Shown here piece after piece: positions 36,301 through 43,930 of a stretch of 64,000 nucleotides of DNA. The DNA is from Novosphingobium sp. (GTDB lineage: Bacteria; Pseudomonadota; Alphaproteobacteria; Sphingomonadales; Sphingomonadaceae). Made by a program: the position numbers and the translations under genes. Below the pieces are notes generated by a model. That model did no database searches, was not told the DNA's origin, and saw only the letters and a program-made list of their open reading frames with translations. Positions within the stretch are counted from its first letter, which is position 1. The number at the start of each line of letters is the position of its first letter. Location of the stretch: the NCBI RefSeq assembly GCF_030699305.1, contig NZ_JAUYNB010000033.1:57853-121852 (forward strand), in the 5' to 3' direction.

Positions 36301-36800
36301 CGAACGTGCAGGCCCGCGATCCCGGCGGCCTCTTCCAGCATCATCCGGCGTTCGGCGGGCTTGGCGGCGATGACGGCGGCAATCCGCCCTTGCGAGACCA
36401 GCGCGGGGGAATGCGCGCCGGTGGCGGCGTCGGCGAACACCAGCGCGACGTCCTTGGCCCGCACATCGCGGCCATTGACACGATAGGCGCTGCCCGCGCC
36501 GCGCTCGATCCGGCGGACGACTTCCAGTTCCTCGCGCGCGGCGGTTTCGGCGACCAGCACCACTTCGGCAAAGTCGCGCGGCGGGCGCTGCGCGGTGCCC
36601 GCGAAGATCACGTCTTCCATCCCGCCGCCGCGCATCGACTTGGCCGAGCTTTCGCCCATGACCCAGCGGATCGCTTCGAGCAGGTTGGATTTGCCGCAAC
36701 CGTTGGGACCGACGACCCCGGTCAGCCCCGGTTCGATGCGCAGTTCAGCCGGCTCGACAAAGCTTTTGAAGCCGGAGAGCCTGAGCCGTTTGAAGCGCAT
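33375..36800 (-). CDS. smc: Chromosome segregation protein SMC
   Basis: A 1141-aa SMC ATPase that organises and segregates the chromosome. The N-terminal Walker A is GPNGCGKSNLLEAIRWVMGE; long Ala/Glu/Arg-rich coiled coils flank a central hinge at roughly residues 500-620; the C-terminal signature is LSGGEQALTAIALIFALF, with Walker B VLDEVDAPLDD. The length is normal. The start at 36800 gives MRFKRLRLSGFKSFVEPAEL. It is the last gene of the DUF721-DsbA-DsbA-SMC run, 32 bases after the DsbA gene. A 1122-codon ORF on the opposite strand is a composition shadow. Confidence 0.97.
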   Translation of the reverse strand: MRFKRLRLSGFKSFVEPAELRIEPGLTGVVGPNGCGKSNLLEAIRWVMGESSAKSMRGGGMEDVIFAGTAQRPPRDFAEVVLVAETAAREELEVVRRIERGAGSAYRVNGRDVRAKDVALVFADAATGAHSPALVSQGRIAAVIAAKPAERRMMLEEAAGIAGLHVRRKDAEQKLRATEANLARLEDLMAGLDQQIASLRRQARAAERYTALSDKVRVAEARLVFARWRDAAAAATAARAEAQAAETRVTDTQAAMKAAQDAQHAAAEALAAARDELADRRDDSSAHGHRMAQLTSQLEAAEQRLKDLDRQHQRLEEDRGDADRLTRDAAEALGRLERELAASETALAADEQRRPAALAALEEADRALRSAELTLANATAQQAGVEAEWRVADAALAAADQRLARLDTDARRQQDLHDSLGREGDPDAALAAAERARAAAAEALATARAALDAQQARKGDLQAQRDTASSALATARAELAGVEREYSALLRDREARAKQASAKHGLPVALDAVRAAPGYERALAAVLGRDAKTALGPAPADEDGRYWTGAAAPQPVADSLAAHVPECPPQLTARLALVHVAEADDGRVLGPGEWLVTLAGRIRRWDGFVARGEGAAEAARLEAENRFAALADELPPLRDAAATAEAAQARVIAALSELQLAIVASERAAAAAADAERAALRGVDQAEAAKARLEARRAELAAAATDLAEQRKQAEAERDGAEARRAALPDMASGRAQLAAAQARHDAARTGLQAATAALAAHDSALAVARERTATQRSDIKGWQARAGDAASRLSQMTRRFEEIAEERAVIAAKPASLLREIEAGDAIRTRLAAELTAADAQVTQTAEAARRSETTFAAANEALSSAREARAGATARAENEETRRQEMAGISGERFQCPPPLLPERFGFASAEVASAPEESAAHDRLVADRERIGPVNLVAAEELAAAEARQGTSAAEQAELAEAVNRLRGSIGSLNREGRERLRAAFEAVDGHFRRLFTRLFEGGQAHLALVDSDDPLEAGLEIYAQPPGKRLQSLTLLSGGEQALTAIALIFALFLTNPAPICVLDEVDAPLDDANIERFCDLLDAMVKETDTRYLIVTHNAVTMSRMHRLFGVTMVERGISRLVSVDLGAAERLLAAE

Positions 36801-36832
36801 CGGACCGGGCCAGTTTTCCCGTTACCCCCGGC

Positions 36833-37585
36833 TTAGCGGGCGCCCAGCCGTTCGAGGTCGGCCTTCAGCTTGTCCCAGGTGTTGTAATCGGTCTTCTTGC
36901 CGTTGACGATGAAGGTCGGCGTGCCTTCGACCTGGTATTGTTCGCCCTGCTGCTGAGTCTGCGCGGCCAGCTTTTCAGCCTTGCCCGCATCGGCCAGACA
37001 GGCGTTGGCCTGATCCTTGGAAATGCCGCGCGCGGTGACGTATTCAGTCAGGCCGGTCAGTTCGCCCAGAGCCGGGCCGCGCTGGGCGGGCGGCAGCGCA
37101 AATGCGGCCTGCTGCTGTTCCTTGCTGGCGGACTGCGCCTTTTCGAAGATGCCTGCCTGATAGGCAAACACCTGATCGGTCAGCGCGAAGAAGGTTTCCG
37201 GCGTGCCGCACTGGGTCAGCTGGGTGGCGGTGAGGTCGATCGCGTCGCGCACGAAATTGCGCAGTTCATAGCTGACCCGGCCGCTGGCGACATAATTGTC
37301 GCGCAGTTCGGCACTGGCCGCTTCGGCGAATTCGGCGCAGTGCGAGCAGGTGAGCGAGGCAAACTCCACCACCTTGATCGGCGCATCGGGGTTGCCCATC
37401 CGGTATCCGCCTTCGACCGTGATCGCCACGGTTTCGGACCACGATTTGCCAGCGGGCGCGGCGATCCTGGCGATCGGTTCACCAGTCGGCCCGGCAGGCA
37501 CGTCGGCCTCCTTGCTGCAAGCGGCAAGGCCAAGGGCCAGCGGGGCCAGCGCGGCGGAAAGCAGGATGCGGCGGAGTGCGGTCAT
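36833..37585 (-). CDS. DsbA-family thioredoxin-like lipoprotein
   Basis: A 250-aa protein with a lipobox (LAPLALGLAAC near residue 22) and a DsbA-like thioredoxin domain with active site CSHC in ASLTCSHCAEFAEAA. The cis-Pro loop is VEGTPTFIVNGK. It probably oxidises or isomerises disulfides in the periplasm. I choose the ATG at 37585, since upstream residues do not resemble coding sequence. It is directly upstream of smc and downstream of a second DsbA-like gene, a common sphingomonad arrangement. Confidence 0.88.
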   Translation of the reverse strand: MTALRRILLSAALAPLALGLAACSKEADVPAGPTGEPIARIAAPAGKSWSETVAITVEGGYRMGNPDAPIKVVEFASLTCSHCAEFAEAASAELRDNYVASGRVSYELRNFVRDAIDLTATQLTQCGTPETFFALTDQVFAYQAGIFEKAQSASKEQQQAAFALPPAQRGPALGELTGLTEYVTARGISKDQANACLADAGKAEKLAAQTQQQGEQYQVEGTPTFIVNGKKTDYNTWDKLKADLERLGAR

Positions 37586-37718
37586 CTTGGGTTCGTCCTC
37601 AAACATGGAAGGCCGGCAGGCTAACCCGGCGGCGCGGGGGATTGGAAGGATCGGGGTGGATTGGCACACAGCCTTCTCCACAGGGGAATTGCCGAACCAT
37701 AGCAAAAGCGCGGTGAAA

Positions 37719-38429
37719 CTAAAGCCGTGCTGCGATCTGCGGTTCCAGCAGATCCCAGCCATTGGTGCCGAGCAGCAGTTGCCCGTTCAGCGTGAATGAC
37801 GGGGTGTGGTCGATTCCCGCTTTGTCCGAAGCTGCCGAAATCGCGGCCAGACGTTCGGCCAGCGCGTTGTCGTTCAGGCATTTGTCCAGCGTCATCCGGT
37901 CATAGCCGCGCGTTGCCATCATGTCATAGAAATGGAAATCGCTGGCGACGGCGCGCATCCGCATCGCGCGGTCGCCGCTGTACCAGCGGTTGCGCTGCGG
38001 CGGGGTGGCCCGCGCGATGGTCTGCAGCCACTTGGACTGGCTGCGCAGAAACATCGAATGGTTGATCAGGAACTTCGATGGCGGGCCGCAATTGACCAGC
38101 TGGGCGATGGTGGCATCGACCGGATCGCGCAGGACGTGGTTGATCTCGACCGAGACAGCGCCCGACTGGACGTATTTCAGCCGCAGCGGCGCTTCGGACG
38201 CCATGTGAAAATCCGCGCAGTGCGAACAGGTATAGCTGACGTATTCGCCCAGTTTCACTTTGGCGTTGGGGTTGCCCAGCACGTGCGTGCCGCTGGGCGT
38301 GCGGGCGACGACCGCGTTCCAGTTGGCCGTCGCGGCAACCGGGCGGGGTGCGGCCTTTTTCGCCGGAGGGGCGGCGGCAAGGCTGGTGGAGGCGATGGCC
38401 AGCACGGCCAGCAGGCGGAGCGCACGCAT
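37719..38429 (-). CDS. DsbA-family periplasmic thioredoxin-like protein
   Basis: A 236-aa secreted protein with a cleavable signal peptide (MRALRLLAVLAIASTSLAAA) and the active site CSHC in EYVSYTCSHCADFHMAS. IDHTPSFTLNGQLLLGTNGW is the cis-Pro region. It resembles the neighbouring 36833-37585 gene in layout and CSHC motif, so the pair is probably an old duplication; only the other copy is lipidated. It overlaps the DUF721 gene by one base. Confidence 0.88.
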   Translation of the reverse strand: MRALRLLAVLAIASTSLAAAPPAKKAAPRPVAATANWNAVVARTPSGTHVLGNPNAKVKLGEYVSYTCSHCADFHMASEAPLRLKYVQSGAVSVEINHVLRDPVDATIAQLVNCGPPSKFLINHSMFLRSQSKWLQTIARATPPQRNRWYSGDRAMRMRAVASDFHFYDMMATRGYDRMTLDKCLNDNALAERLAAISAASDKAGIDHTPSFTLNGQLLLGTNGWDLLEPQIAARL

Positions 38430-38971
38430 TAGTTGGTCTTGTCCCCTTGGTTGGTCCCCAGACTGCGCGCCAGCGATTCCAGCACCGTGCGCAGTTCCGG
38501 ATCGCCGATATCGCGCAGGCTTTCACCCAGTTCCAGCGGAATCGGGCGGAGCGATGGCGGCGCGGCAGTGGTCGGTCTGGCAGGCGGAGCCTTAACCTCG
38601 CCTTGCCGGATTTTCACTTTGGATACTGCCTTGTAGCCGAAGAAGCGGTTCACCCGTTCGATGATTTCCGGGGTCACGTGCTGGATGATCGGCGCGTGCG
38701 CGGGCACGACCACCAGTTGCAGGATACCGTCGACTTTCTCACCCATCGGAAAGCGGATCGATTCCGGCGCGCAGATCCGCGCGTGGGTCGGCCCGACGAT
38801 TTCCGGCCAGCGGGTGACGACGCTGGATTGCACGAACCCGAACCGGCGAAACGCGGTGCGGCCGATTTCGGGCATCAGATCCGCGATCGCGCGCACGCCG
38901 GACCCGCGCGGCCGCTCAAACTTGCGGGAGGCGCCAGTTTTGTCACCGGTCTTGTCACCGTGCTTGGTCAT
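38429..38971 (-). CDS. DUF721 (DciA-like) protein
   Basis: A 180-aa protein with the DUF721 domain in its first half: IADLMPEIGRTAFRRFGFVQ followed by VVTRWPEIVGPTHARICAPE. DUF721 includes DciA, which helps load the replicative helicase in many bacteria without DnaC. The C-terminal half is Pro/Arg-rich and probably disordered. The ATG at 38971 is chosen since a longer version would overlap the mutY promoter region. It is divergent from mutY by 43 bases and heads the run into dsbA and smc. Confidence 0.82.
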   Translation of the reverse strand: MTKHGDKTGDKTGASRKFERPRGSGVRAIADLMPEIGRTAFRRFGFVQSSVVTRWPEIVGPTHARICAPESIRFPMGEKVDGILQLVVVPAHAPIIQHVTPEIIERVNRFFGYKAVSKVKIRQGEVKAPPARPTTAAPPSLRPIPLELGESLRDIGDPELRTVLESLARSLGTNQGDKTN

Positions 38972-39014
38972 TGTGCGCGTTCCATTGTGCCCAGCGCTTT
39001 GCCATAGCACCGCC

Positions 39015-40088
39015 ATGGACGCCAGCACGCAGACCAACGCCGCCCACTTGCTGGACTGGTATGACCGCAGCGCGCGCGCGCTGCCCTGGCGCAGCCCGCC
39101 GGGATCGCCGCCGCCCGATCCCTACCGGGTGTGGCTGTCCGAAGTGATGCTGCAACAGACCACCGTGGCGGCGGTCGGCCCCTATTTTGCGAAGTTCACC
39201 GGGCGCTGGCCCACGGTCGAGGCGCTGGCGGCGGCGGACGAGGGCGAGGTCATGGCGGCATGGGCGGGGCTGGGCTACTACGCCCGCGCCCGCAACCTGA
39301 TCGCTTGCGCAAAAGCCGTCGCGGCGCGCGGCGGGCAGTTTCCGCAAACGGAAGCGGACTTGCGCGAATTGCCGGGGCTGGGCGCCTATACCGCCGCCGC
39401 CGTCGCCGCGATTGCATTTGGGCAGCGCGCGGTGGTGGTCGATGCCAATGTCGAGCGGGTGGTGGCGCGGCTGTTTGCGATTGATGAACCATTGCCGGGT
39501 GCGCGCAAGGCGATCCGGGTGCGGACCGAGGAGATCACCCCGGACCGGCGGGCAGGCGATTTTGCGCAGGCGATGATGGATCTGGGGGCGACCGTCTGCA
39601 CGGTGCGCAGCCCCCGCTGCCTGCTCTGCCCGCTCAGCCACGCCTGCGCCGGGCGTGCGACAGGCGCGGAGCGGTTCCCGGTCAAGCCGCCCAAGGCCGC
39701 CAAGCCGCAGCGGCGCGGGCGGGCGTTCTGGATCGGGCAGGGCGGTGCGGTCTGGCTGGTGCGGCGCGGCGGCACGGGGATGCTGGCGGGGATGCGCGCG
39801 CTGCCCGACGATGGCTGGAGCGCGCGAGGCGATGGTGCGTCGGAACCGCCGCTGCCGGATGCGGCATGGGAAGGCGGCGGGACGGTGCGGCACGGCTTCA
39901 CCCATTTCGATCTCGATTTGCAATTGATGCTTTATTCAGGCGGCGATTGGGTTAGTTTCCCGGCCGAAGCGGGTGAATGGTGGCCGCTGGACCAGCTGGA
40001 ACAAGCTGGCCTGCCCACCCTGTTCGCCAAGGCTGCGGCGCTTGCGCTGGCACAAAAAGAGCAGGTGGGAGAATACCTTGTCCGGTGA
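39015..40088 (+). CDS. mutY: A/G-specific adenine glycosylase
   Basis: A 357-aa base-excision repair enzyme that removes adenine mispaired with 8-oxoguanine. SEVMLQQTTVAAVGPYF holds the catalytic Glu, LPGLGAYTAAAVAAIAFGQ is the helix-hairpin-helix, VVDANVERVVARLF includes the catalytic Asp, and CTVRSPRCLLCPLSHAC is the 4Fe-4S site (C-x6-C-x2-C-x5-C). A C-terminal NUDIX-like 8-oxoG recognition domain follows. The ATG at 39015 is the family start. It overlaps the next gene by 11 bases. Confidence 0.95.
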   Translation: MDASTQTNAAHLLDWYDRSARALPWRSPPGSPPPDPYRVWLSEVMLQQTTVAAVGPYFAKFTGRWPTVEALAAADEGEVMAAWAGLGYYARARNLIACAKAVAARGGQFPQTEADLRELPGLGAYTAAAVAAIAFGQRAVVVDANVERVVARLFAIDEPLPGARKAIRVRTEEITPDRRAGDFAQAMMDLGATVCTVRSPRCLLCPLSHACAGRATGAERFPVKPPKAAKPQRRGRAFWIGQGGAVWLVRRGGTGMLAGMRALPDDGWSARGDGASEPPLPDAAWEGGGTVRHGFTHFDLDLQLMLYSGGDWVSFPAEAGEWWPLDQLEQAGLPTLFAKAAALALAQKEQVGEYLVR

Positions 40089-41385
40089 ATATCAAGTTGA
40101 ACTGACGCGCCGCCGCCTGTTGTCGTCCGGGCTATGGCTGGGCGCGGGGGCCGGGCTGGCCGGGCTACCGCTGGGGGCGGCACTGGCCAGGTATCCGGCG
40201 CTGCCGTGGACGAATGTGACCGCACTGATCGACAGCTATGTGAGCCAGCGCAAGCTGGCCGGGGCGGTCGCGGCGATGGGCCGCTGGCACCAGCCCGCGC
40301 GAATCATCGCGCGCGGCAGCCATGCGCTGGACAAGTCGGCGCGGATCGGCGCGGACAGCTTGTTCCGGATCTATTCGATGACCAAGCCGATCACCGGCAT
40401 GGCCGCGATGATCCTGATCGACGAAGGCAGGCTGGGGCTGGATCAGCCGATTGCCGACCTGCTGCCAAAGTTTGCAAAGCAGCAGGTGCAGGTGACGCCC
40501 GACGGTTCGGTCACCGAGCTTGTGCCCGCCACCCGCGCGATCACGGTACGCCACCTGCTGACCCATACGGCGGGGCTGGGCTATTCGATCATCCAGCAAG
40601 GTCCGATCAAGACCGCCTATGAACGCGCGGGCGTGGTGCCGGGGCAGGTCAGCCGCACCCAGGTGCGCGGGCTGCCCGATGTGCCGACCGCGCCCAGCCT
40701 GGCCGAGTTCGCGGACCGGCTGGCGCAGCTGCCGCTGGTCTATGAGCCCGGCACGCAGTGGAGCTATTCGGTCAGTCTGGACCTGCTGGGCCGGGTGATT
40801 GAACTGGCCAGCGGGCAATCGTTCGAAAGCTTTCTGCACCAGCGGCTGTTCGGCCCGTGCGGCATGACCAGCACATTCTTTCAGGTTCCCGTCCGCGCGG
40901 CCGCGCGCCTGACGGATAACTATGGGGTCGGCAAAGCCGGTCTGGTGCCGCTCGATCCGGCGCGCAATTCAGTTTATCTGGACCGGCCCGCGTTCCCGTT
41001 TGGCGGTGCCGGACTGGTATCCAGTCCGCGCGATTATGACCGGTTTCTGCTGATGCTGCTGGGCAAGGGCGTGCTGGGCGGCAAGCGCGTGATGACCGAA
41101 CGGGCCGTGGCGCTCGGCACGTCGAACCTGCTGCCCGAAGGCGTCGTCACGGCGGGCACGATGGTGGCAGGGGCCGGGTTTGGCGCAGGCGGCCGGGTCG
41201 GGCTGGGCAATGGTGCGGGCCAGTATGGCTGGGGCGGGGCGGCCGGGACGGTGGCAATGGTGGACAGCGTGCGCGGGGTGCGCGCAGCCTTCTACACGCA
41301 ATACATGCCGTCCGACGCCTATCCGCTGCACGCCGATTTTCCAAAAGCGGTCGCGGCGGACCTGATTGCGCTGGGGGCAGGATAA
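40078..41385 (+). CDS. Serine hydrolase, class C beta-lactamase-like, Tat-exported
   Basis: A 435-aa protein of the beta-lactamase/D-Ala-D-Ala peptidase family (PF00144). The nucleophile motif is SMTK in FRIYSMTKPITGMAA (SxxK), and a Tyr motif appears in WSYSVSLDLLGR. The N-terminus carries a twin-arginine-like signal (TRRRLLSSGLWLGAGAGLAG). I use a TTG start at 40078 with GGTGGGAG upstream; it lies inside the end of mutY. Esterase or peptidase activity is more likely than true antibiotic hydrolysis. Confidence 0.82.
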   Translation: MSGEYQVELTRRRLLSSGLWLGAGAGLAGLPLGAALARYPALPWTNVTALIDSYVSQRKLAGAVAAMGRWHQPARIIARGSHALDKSARIGADSLFRIYSMTKPITGMAAMILIDEGRLGLDQPIADLLPKFAKQQVQVTPDGSVTELVPATRAITVRHLLTHTAGLGYSIIQQGPIKTAYERAGVVPGQVSRTQVRGLPDVPTAPSLAEFADRLAQLPLVYEPGTQWSYSVSLDLLGRVIELASGQSFESFLHQRLFGPCGMTSTFFQVPVRAAARLTDNYGVGKAGLVPLDPARNSVYLDRPAFPFGGAGLVSSPRDYDRFLLMLLGKGVLGGKRVMTERAVALGTSNLLPEGVVTAGTMVAGAGFGAGGRVGLGNGAGQYGWGGAAGTVAMVDSVRGVRAAFYTQYMPSDAYPLHADFPKAVAADLIALGAG

Positions 41386-42263
41386 TGACCATGCAGATTG
41401 CTTTTGCCGGATCGCGGCTGGACCGCGCCGATCACATCCGCGCCGATCCGGACCGGCTGGAAAGCCTGATGGACTGGCGCGCCCGGCTGCTGAAGCTGGA
41501 TGGGCTGGACCCTGAAATCACGCCCGAAGGCACGCTGGCCTGGGGCACCCTGGCCGATGCCGCGCCGGGCAGCGAACTGGTGTTCCTGGGTCTGCGCGAT
41601 GGCAAGGGCTGCTTTGCCGAAGTCGCGACCAAACTGATCGGTTCGGTCGCGCCTGCCAATCCGCGGCTGTGGGCGGCGATGTCGGCGCTCGATCCGGAAG
41701 AACTGGCGACGTATGGCGCGGCGCGATCGCTGGTCGATTGGCACGCCCGCCACCGGTTCTGCGCGCGCTGCGGTGCGCCAACCCGGCTGGCCAAGGGCGG
41801 CTGGCAGCGCAACTGCACCAACGACGCCTGCAAGGGCGAGCATTTTCCGCGGGTCGATCCCGTCACGATCATGCTGGTCGAACACACGGGTCGCCTGCTG
41901 CTGGGCCGCCAGCCGCGCTTTCCCCCGCGCCGCTTTTCTGCGCTGGCCGGGTTCGTCGAGCCGGGCGAAAACATCGAGGAAGCGGTCGCGCGCGAGGTGC
42001 ATGAAGAAGCCGGGGTGCGGGTATCGTCCGTCTCCTATATTGGCAGCCAGCCGTGGCCGTTCCCGTCCAGCCTGATGATCGGGTGTTATGCCGTGGCCGA
42101 GGACGACTCGCTCATCGTCGATACCACCGAACTGGAAGAGGCCGACTGGTTCACGCGCGATGAAGTTGCCGCCGCGATGGCCGGGGATGAGAACGGCCGC
42201 TTCCTGGCGCCGCCGCCGCAGGCGATTGCGCATCACTTGCTGAAATGGTGGCTGGATCGATGA
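41385..42263 (+). CDS. nudC: NAD(+) diphosphatase (NudC)
   Basis: A 292-aa Nudix hydrolase that cleaves NADH/NAD+ to NMN and AMP and can remove NAD caps from RNA. The zinc ribbon is CARCGAP...CTNDAC at mid-protein, the Nudix box is GFVEPGENIEEAVAREVHEE and the NudC-specific SQPWPFPSSLM follows it. The start overlaps the previous TAA by one base and its end overlaps the next gene by four, so it lies in a coupled mutY-hydrolase-nudC-dsbA operon. Confidence 0.93.
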   Translation: MTMQIAFAGSRLDRADHIRADPDRLESLMDWRARLLKLDGLDPEITPEGTLAWGTLADAAPGSELVFLGLRDGKGCFAEVATKLIGSVAPANPRLWAAMSALDPEELATYGAARSLVDWHARHRFCARCGAPTRLAKGGWQRNCTNDACKGEHFPRVDPVTIMLVEHTGRLLLGRQPRFPPRRFSALAGFVEPGENIEEAVAREVHEEAGVRVSSVSYIGSQPWPFPSSLMIGCYAVAEDDSLIVDTTELEEADWFTRDEVAAAMAGDENGRFLAPPPQAIAHHLLKWWLDR

Positions 42264-42940
42264 CTGAACCGGCGAAACTGACGATCGACATCTATTCCGA
42301 TGTCATGTGCCCGTGGTGCGTCATCGGCTATAATCAGCTCAGCAAGGCGCTGGACGAACTGGCGGGCGAGATTGAGGCCGAAGTGCGCTGGCTGCCGTTC
42401 GAGCTGAACCCCGATATGCCCGCCGAGGGCGAGAGCCAGGAAGAGCACATCGCCCGCAAGTATGGCCGCACGCCGGATCAGATGGCGGCCAACCGGGGGC
42501 AACTGCTCGCAGCGGGGGACCGTGCGGGCTATTCGCTGCGTTATGCCGGGGCGGGCGATCCGCCGCCTGCGATGATGTGGAACACCTTCGCGGCACACAA
42601 GCTGCTGAAATGGGCGCTGATCGAGGCCGGGGCTGCCGTTCAGACCGCGCTGAAACGGGCGCTGTTCGATGCGCATTTCCAGCAGCGCCGCAATGTCTCC
42701 GATGCGGCCGTGCTGGTGGATATTGCCGCGTCGGTCGGGCTTGATCCGGCGGGCGCCGAAGCCGCGCTGGCGGACGAAGTGCTGGGCGTGGTGGTCCGGC
42801 GTGAGCAGGCCGCTGCGTGGGACATGAACATTTCGGGCGTGCCCGCGATGATCGTCAACGGCAAATACATGATCCCCGGCGCGCAGGAACCGGAAGTTTA
42901 CGCCAATGCCTTGCGCCGGGTGGTGGCCAAGGGCGGGTAA
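42260..42940 (+). CDS. DsbA family oxidoreductase, FrnE-like
   Basis: A 226-aa cytoplasmic-type thioredoxin-fold protein with no signal peptide. The active site CPWC is in IYSDVMCPWCVIGYNQL, and SGVPAMIVNGKYMIPGAQ contains the cis-Pro loop. It belongs to the FrnE/2-hydroxychromene isomerase-related branch of the DsbA superfamily, linked elsewhere to oxidative stress. Its start overlaps the nudC stop (ATGA). A third DsbA-like protein, distinct from the two beside smc. Confidence 0.87.
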   Translation: MTEPAKLTIDIYSDVMCPWCVIGYNQLSKALDELAGEIEAEVRWLPFELNPDMPAEGESQEEHIARKYGRTPDQMAANRGQLLAAGDRAGYSLRYAGAGDPPPAMMWNTFAAHKLLKWALIEAGAAVQTALKRALFDAHFQQRRNVSDAAVLVDIAASVGLDPAGAEAALADEVLGVVVRREQAAAWDMNISGVPAMIVNGKYMIPGAQEPEVYANALRRVVAKGG

Positions 42941-43048
42941 CCGCCGCGCTAACCGCCACTTTACCGCAGTTGTTGGCAACCAATTCAAAAGTTTATGCGA
43001 TTACGGTGATCGTTACCGGGTCAGCCCGGATTGTCACAAGAGGTCGCC

Positions 43049-43426
43049 ATGCCAGTATCGTACGCGCAGATTATCCGCTTTCTGGGCCGTCTGCGCGATG
43101 ATTGCGCCGGGGTTTCATCGGTTGAACTGGGGATTGTCATCTCGCTGGTGGGGCTGGCGGCCCTGCAAGCGCTGACTTCGCTGGGCGGAGAGGTTGAAAG
43201 CGATGTTGGCGCGGCCACGGCGGTCGTCGTGGACAAGCGCGCCGAACGCGCCGATCCGTTTGCCATGGCGGGGAACGATACCTTGCTGAACGGCGATTCC
43301 AGTTCGCAGAATAGCGCGGAAAACCCGGCCGAGCCGCCGCCGGCGGCCGGGCAGGTCTATACCCAGCAGCCCGCCCAGCCGCCGCAGGTGCTGATGGAGC
43401 CGCCAATGCCGTATTACGGTCCGTAA
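43049..43426 (+). CDS. Orphan Flp-like prepilin with Pro/Gln-rich tail
   Basis: A 125-aa protein. After a basic 21-residue leader comes a type IV prepilin-like site, G followed by VSSVE, so a Glu sits at position +5 as in Flp pilins. A hydrophobic helix (LGIVISLVGLAALQAL) follows, then an acidic and Pro/Gln-rich tail of about 85 residues, longer than a normal Flp. There is no tad or cpa gene nearby. AGAGG precedes the ATG at 43049. Identification is by motif, not by family membership. Confidence 0.6.
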   Translation: MPVSYAQIIRFLGRLRDDCAGVSSVELGIVISLVGLAALQALTSLGGEVESDVGAATAVVVDKRAERADPFAMAGNDTLLNGDSSSQNSAENPAEPPPAAGQVYTQQPAQPPQVLMEPPMPYYGP

Positions 43427-43930
43427 AGTGACAACCGTGCCGCGCAACATTGGTTCGGGGCGCAGCGGCCGCTGCGGCTCTGGGCGGCGCGGCTGCGCGA
43501 ATGGTGGCGACCGCTTGTCACGGCGACGCTGCTGTGCGCGGTCATGCTGGTGCTGGGTCCATCCGATCCGGCCGACCGGCGCGTGTCGGACCGCTTGCTG
43601 GTCCGGCAGGCCGTGTCGGCGGACCCGGCCTTGCTGGTCGTGGAGATCGACCCGGCGGACCTGCGCGCCAGCGGCGGGGATGAATTCGCCGTGGTTCTGA
43701 CCGGCGGAATCGACGCCGCCCGGGCGGCCGAACTGGTCAAAGCGATGCGGCGCGCGATTGCGCAGCCGTGCAGTCTGACCAGCGTGAATGCTACCGTGAC
43801 AGTCGGGGCGGCAGTGGGCCACGCGGTGTCGAACGAGCATGGCGAAGCGATCAAACCGGCCGAACTGCTCCGCCGCGCCGACAAGGCGATGTACCGCGAC
43901 AAGCTCCGCTCGAAACTGAAAGCGGCCTAA
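43427..43930 (+). pseudogene. Collapsed CHASE2-GGDEF (diguanylate cyclase) gene
   Basis: From 43430 the frame encodes a Trp/Arg-rich stretch, a membrane segment (TATLLCAVMLVLG) and SDRLLVRQ...LLVVEIDP, as at the start of a CHASE2 sensor. It then jumps to ASGGDEFAVVL and ends in LLRRADKAMYRDK, the second half of a GGDEF domain. The rest of CHASE2, the later membrane helices and the GGDEF N-terminal half with its inhibitory site are missing. The only ATG (43544) is inside the membrane segment. This looks like an internal in-frame deletion with start loss; catalysis is unlikely. Confidence 0.65.

Noticed and set aside
33468..36836. A 1122-codon ORF antisense to smc
   Set aside because: It runs along the opposite strand of a clear smc gene with Gly/Gln/Arg-rich low-complexity sequence, as high GC produces; no domain or ribosome site supports it.
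43428..43700. Alternative frame beginning with GTG at 43428
   Set aside because: It gives a Gly/Arg-rich product without domains; the CHASE2/GGDEF similarity lies in another frame, although this GTG may have been the original start before a frameshift.
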